From assembly GCF_018139145.2 (NCBI RefSeq), contig NC_059473.1, positions 61,238,707-61,302,706 of the forward strand: DNA of 64,000 nt, in the 5' to 3' direction. Of this stretch, positions 63,001-64,000 are shown one piece after another (the stretch's first letter is position 1; each line of letters starts with the position of its first letter). A program made the translations under genes and the position numbers. Below the pieces are notes generated by a model. That model made no database searches. It worked only from the letters and a program-made list of their open reading frames with translations, and was not told the origin of the DNA. The DNA comes from Gymnogyps californianus (lineage: Eukaryota > Chordata > Aves > Accipitriformes > Cathartidae).

Positions 63001-63822
63001 CAGAGTAGCTGACCATGCACCTAACAGAAAAGTTTGTTTTAAAATAGACCAAGACATTATTCTGGTGTGCCTTAATAAATGTAATCATGATCTTGTTCAG
63101 CCAATTCTGGAATACTTGTTTGATTAGAAGATTACATGCCATAAAGAGCACTCTGTTAGTTACTCTAGTAGATAATTTTTTGAATTAAAACATTCATGTC
63201 CTAATGGCCAGATAGCAAGCCATTTTTTTATGAAGTAAATTCACATTCTTCCAAGTTAACATACCACCTTTTAAAAGTGGGGTTTGTTGCAAAACCAAAA
63301 ATATCTACTCTAACTAAAACTAGACAATTCCACTGCAATTACTAGCACTAAAGTTCTTCCTTGCAGGGTGAAAACAGTGAAGGCGGAAAAAGCCAGGAAC
63401 CTTGCATCATTTTTCCCTATAATCATTCCTACTTGCTCAATGTAATGCAATGTAATGCTCAATGTCCTACAGTAATAATCAGACTTCGAATTTCTAACTG
63501 ATACTTACGTCATGAAGCTTCTTCTAACAGATAACAGTTGCCTAATATTTCACATATAATTTATTTGAAATACTTTGCACAACTCCTTATGAGTTACTAA
63601 CATGTATTTGACTACACAATTAGAACCTATGTTCTTTGAAGTTTATATTCACAAAGTATAAAAACAACTTTACAGAACTAAAACAGTAATTTGCACCTGT
63701 GCTAGAAAAAGCGATCAGATAATATACTGATATCCCTAACACTTACCTCTTCAGAGAGCTCCCCAAATACCGTTAGAACATCTATCAGGAGACTTGCAGT
63801 ATAAAAGGACTTTATCATGTTT
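39402..63822 (-). CDS. VTA1: VTA1 (LIP5), vacuolar protein sorting-associated protein VTA1 homolog, 3' part of the gene (join of five exons)
   Basis: VTA1/LIP5 is a cytosolic and endosomal ESCRT cofactor. Its N-terminal MIT-type domains bind ESCRT-III subunits and its C-terminal VSL helices bind VPS4 and stimulate the ATPase. Minus-strand exons are 63822-63747, 57752-57641, 48904 (or 48907)-48731, 46874-46794 and 39547-39402. All have AG/GT borders and phases that match. The total is 589 nt, encoding 195 codons plus the last base of a Lys codon and a TGA stop. Visible segments in order are [35 protein letters not shown], the linker motif [17 protein letters not shown], and the C-terminal [20 protein letters not shown]. 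These match vertebrate VTA1 closely. The human protein is 307 residues, so about 110 N-terminal residues lie beyond the window. No stop or frameshift is seen. The N-terminal exons, start codon and promoter are not visible. Confidence 0.96.
39630..39693 (+). repeat. Diverged 32-bp tandem duplication upstream of the last VTA1 exon
   Basis: ATATTTGCAGAAATATTA... and ATATTTGTGGTAATATTA... are adjacent 32-base units, both continuing to GACCAAGCT or AACCAGGCT. On the VTA1 strand they lie about 80-145 bases before the acceptor at 39548. Confidence 0.75.
41872..42640 (+). mobile_element. CR1 LINE, 3' part with decayed ORF2 tail and 3' UTR, interrupted
   Basis: It begins GGACCTGGGGGTCCTGGC and encodes the end of the CR1 ORF2 reverse-transcriptase protein ([35 protein letters not shown]), then frame breaks. 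The 3' UTR ends with the typical CCTCCAGAGGTCCCTTCC and TGTGATTCTG. Between about 42439 and 42532 there is foreign sequence that the CR1 text does not explain. It lies antisense in the last VTA1 intron. Confidence 0.88.
42439..42532 (+). repeat. Non-CR1 insert inside the CR1 copy, related to 46680-46750
   Basis: After AAAAGCTGTCT the CR1 text stops and resumes at GGACATGGTCCTGAGC. The intervening sequence shares AACAATGACATT, TTTCTCAAACTTCT, CCTTCAGTGC and GGGGAGACACA in the same order with 46680-46750, also in the last VTA1 intron. Confidence 0.6.
45966..46100 (+). repeat. MIR-like SINE relic in a VTA1 intron
   Basis: TTATTATCTCTATTCCACGG, GTTAATAATTTGTCCAAATG and AATCAGAACCTAGGATGATT keep the order of the MIR core and its downstream part (cf. 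ATTTGCCCAAGGTCACACAG and AACCCAGGA). Confidence 0.5.
46680..46750 (+). repeat. Second copy of the segment found inside the CR1 at 42.4 kb
   Basis: The sequence runs from CTGAATTAGC to GACACACAGGA. Relative to the 42.4-kb copy it has about 9-10 extra bases near the start and lacks about 33 bases in the middle. It lies 43 bp beyond the donor of the VTA1 exon that ends at 46794, on the intron side across the exon, in the intron between 48731 and 46874 only if extended; the copy itself is in the last intron. Confidence 0.5.
46794..46874 (-). CDS. VTA1: VTA1 internal exon (late linker)
   Basis: This 81-nt exon has the acceptor tgatttgcag and the donor GTAAGG, with phase 1 on both sides, so skipping it would keep the frame. 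It encodes [20 protein letters not shown] followed by LYSAQSA, a linker segment. The corresponding human sequence has the same TSNTIQP start and a similar IDPALF-type motif. Its phase symmetry makes it a possible cassette exon, but nothing in the sequence shows that it is skipped. Confidence 0.93.
47150..47168. repeat. A19 homopolymer in a VTA1 intron
   Basis: 19 consecutive A on the plus strand. No adjacent retroelement recognised. Confidence 0.9.
48046..48074. repeat. T29 homopolymer in a VTA1 intron
   Basis: 29 consecutive T on the plus strand, thus A29 on the VTA1 sense strand. Minus-strand sequence before it is not a SINE or gene I recognise. Confidence 0.95.
48731..48904 (-). CDS. VTA1: VTA1 internal exon (Pro/Ser/Thr-rich linker)
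   Basis: The exon is 174 nt with the downstream acceptor or 177 nt with an acceptor 3 bases earlier; the donor is GTATGT. It encodes a low-complexity linker rich in Ser, Thr, Pro and Asn, ending in the conserved block [20 protein letters not shown]. The linker connects the ESCRT-III-binding N-terminal domain to the VPS4-binding C-terminal helices and is expected to be disordered. The acceptor reads TAGCAG, a NAGNAG tandem site. Use of the first AG changes the split Asp codon to Ala followed by Asp, which adds one residue without a frame change. Confidence 0.94.
48905..48910 (-). promoter_or_regulatory. NAGNAG tandem splice acceptor of the VTA1 linker exon
   Basis: On the minus strand the intron ends TAGCAG before ATGTTGAAAGG. 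Both AGs keep the frame with the upstream exon, which ends in G of a split codon. The first gives Ala-Asp-Val, the second Asp-Val. Tandem acceptors of this type commonly yield isoforms that differ by one residue. Confidence 0.6.
51395..51445 (+). repeat. Tandem duplication, 29-bp period
   Basis: The 22 bases starting TCTGGCAATG and ending TAAACAAAA occur at 51395-51416 and again, identical, at 51424-51445, in a VTA1 intron. Confidence 0.9.
53650..53735 (-). repeat. MIR-like SINE relic in a VTA1 intron
   Basis: CTTGAGCAAGTCAGTTACCT, TTGCCTCCACATTAATAAAA and TGAAGAAAGAGCC follow the reverse complement of the MIR core (cf. CTTGGGCAAGTCACTTAACC and TCTGTAAAATGGGGATA). Confidence 0.5.
54786..55130 (-). 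mobile_element. CR1 LINE, 3' end, minus orientation
   Basis: The plus strand reads CACAGAATGGCTGAGGTTGG, then GGGACCTCTTGAGATTATCT, GTCCAACCCCCC, and CCAGGACTGTGTCCAGTCC. This is the reverse complement of the CR1 3' UTR. Similarity fades after about 55130. It is sense-oriented in a VTA1 intron. Confidence 0.85.
55710..55742. repeat. TG/TA microsatellite
   Basis: TGTG, then TATATATATA, then a TG run, ending in GCACGC. It lies in a VTA1 intron. Confidence 0.9.
57641..57752 (-). CDS. VTA1: VTA1 internal exon ([20 protein letters not shown])
   Basis: This 112-nt exon has the acceptor tttccccag and the donor GTATGT. It encodes NAQ, then the highly conserved [20 protein letters not shown], then [14 protein letters not shown] plus one base of a split codon. 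It closes the folded N-terminal domain and opens the linker. Human VTA1 has a longer acidic stretch at this point, so the short GMEGESF end is a local difference. The open frame continues past the donor for 95 nt (57640-57546) in the intron, but the strong donor and the phase fit to the next exon support the boundary given here. Confidence 0.95.
59495..59905 (-). repeat. Degenerate GC-rich tandem repeats inside the LTR
   Basis: Several imperfect copies of a unit roughly 45-60 bp long recur, each with a core like CTGCTCCAGCRTGGG followed by a CACGGG or CATGGGCTGCAG part. The low stop density produces long overlapping open frames on both strands, which I do not regard as genes. Confidence 0.6.
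60026..60125 (-). promoter_or_regulatory. Promoter elements of the sense-oriented LTR
   Basis: On the minus strand, CCAAT at 60125-60121 and 60068-60064 precede TATTTAA at 60032-60026. The spacing of about 32 bp from the second CCAAT to the TATA-like box is reasonable for an RNA polymerase II promoter. Transcription from here would read through the LTR toward the downstream VTA1 exons. Confidence 0.45.
60905..61140 (+). mobile_element. Decayed LTR fragment, promoter-side half, plus orientation
   Basis: The segment from GGTGGCAACAGGGGGC through GCCAGCTCCAGAACACC to CATATGTAAGAATGGG follows, with many changes, the first part of the LTR at 59058-60212 when that is read on its own sense strand. 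It lies about 0.7 kb away in the opposite orientation and is antisense to VTA1. No target-site duplication is visible. Confidence 0.5.
62694..62709. promoter_or_regulatory. 16-bp palindrome with a CACGTG E-box
   Basis: ATCAGCACGTGCTGAT is perfectly self-complementary and centred on CACGTG, the site for bHLH factors such as MYC/MAX, USF and CLOCK/BMAL1. A partial copy, ATCAGCAC then TTACGTG, lies just upstream at 62679-62692. It lies in a VTA1 intron. Confidence 0.4.
63747..63822 (-). CDS. VTA1: VTA1 internal exon (end of the N-terminal domain)
   Basis: This 76-nt exon has the acceptor tttttacag and the donor GTAAGT. Its first base completes a Lys codon; the remaining 25 codons read from [10 protein letters not shown] to the end VFGELSEE. 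It corresponds to the last helices of the N-terminal MIT-containing domain, just before the conserved HRKYARWKA segment. It ends in phase 0, which matches the phase-0 start of the exon at 57752. Confidence 0.95.
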
Positions 63823-64000
63823 CTGTAAAAAATAAAACATTTCACTAACTTGGTAATGTCAGTCTCTCAGGATCACATTTTAGAAGTTGGCATTTTAGAT
63901 CATACTGGCTTATTTCAGGCCAATCATCACTTTTTTTTTTCTTTTAATCTGATGTTACAGAACGTACTTCACAATGTTTAAATTTAGCAATATATTGACC

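Larger units (their letters stand above)
57753..63746 (-). other. VTA1: VTA1 intron (6.0 kb)
   Basis: Bounded by the donor GTAAGT at 63746 and the acceptor cccag at 57753. It contains the sense solo LTR, the antisense LTR fragment and the E-box palindrome. Confidence 0.85.

Noticed and set aside
1..64000. CRISPR arrays, tRNA, rRNA, snRNA genes or bacterial operons
   Set aside because: No spaced identical repeats, no cloverleaf or 5S/U6-like sequence noticed, and the content is that of a vertebrate genome.

Overview
The window looks like nuclear DNA from a bird, probably a neoavian. It is AT-rich, contains no operons or prokaryotic-style gene packing, and carries 3' ends of CR1 LINEs and long terminal repeats (LTRs) of avian endogenous retroviruses. 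The only intact protein-coding gene I can support is the 3' part of VTA1 (LIP5), on the minus strand. Five coding exons lie between 39402 and 63822. They join in frame and encode the last 195 residues of the protein; the N-terminal exons lie beyond position 64000.

Layout. 1-27840: mostly featureless intergenic DNA with scattered palindromes, a CpG-richer patch (6915-7320), a decayed LTR (about 13660-14440) and a short CR1 3' tail (20751-20808). 27841-31490: a block of broken coding-like sequence on the plus strand. Its second part (29350-31490) shows collinear fragments resembling the mitotic PP1-targeting protein CDCA2/Repo-man, with stops and frameshifts, so I read it as an old intronless pseudogene. 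Its first part is unassigned and is split by a complete solo LTR (28217-28862) flanked by the 5-bp target-site duplication CCTAC. 31500-39400: intergenic DNA with relics of ancient repeats and the VTA1 3' UTR. 39402-64000: VTA1 exons and introns. The introns hold two CR1 copies, a complete solo LTR in sense orientation (59058-60212, duplication AAGGA), a second LTR fragment of the same family in the opposite orientation (60905-61140), and MIR-like relics.

Function. VTA1 is the ESCRT cofactor that stimulates the VPS4 ATPase during membrane scission and multivesicular-body sorting. The window encodes the end of its N-terminal domain, its Pro/Ser/Thr-rich linker and the VPS4-binding C-terminal helices. 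In human, the gene downstream of VTA1 is ADGRG6. I could not recognise any ADGRG6 exon in the roughly 39 kb downstream.

I do not see a clear new biological system. The observations most worth testing are the CDCA2-like pseudogene, a CR1 copy interrupted by a segment shared with another site in the same VTA1 intron, a NAGNAG tandem splice acceptor in VTA1, and the sense-oriented LTR with an intact-looking promoter and polyA signal inside VTA1. All family assignments were made by eye from memory, without database searches.
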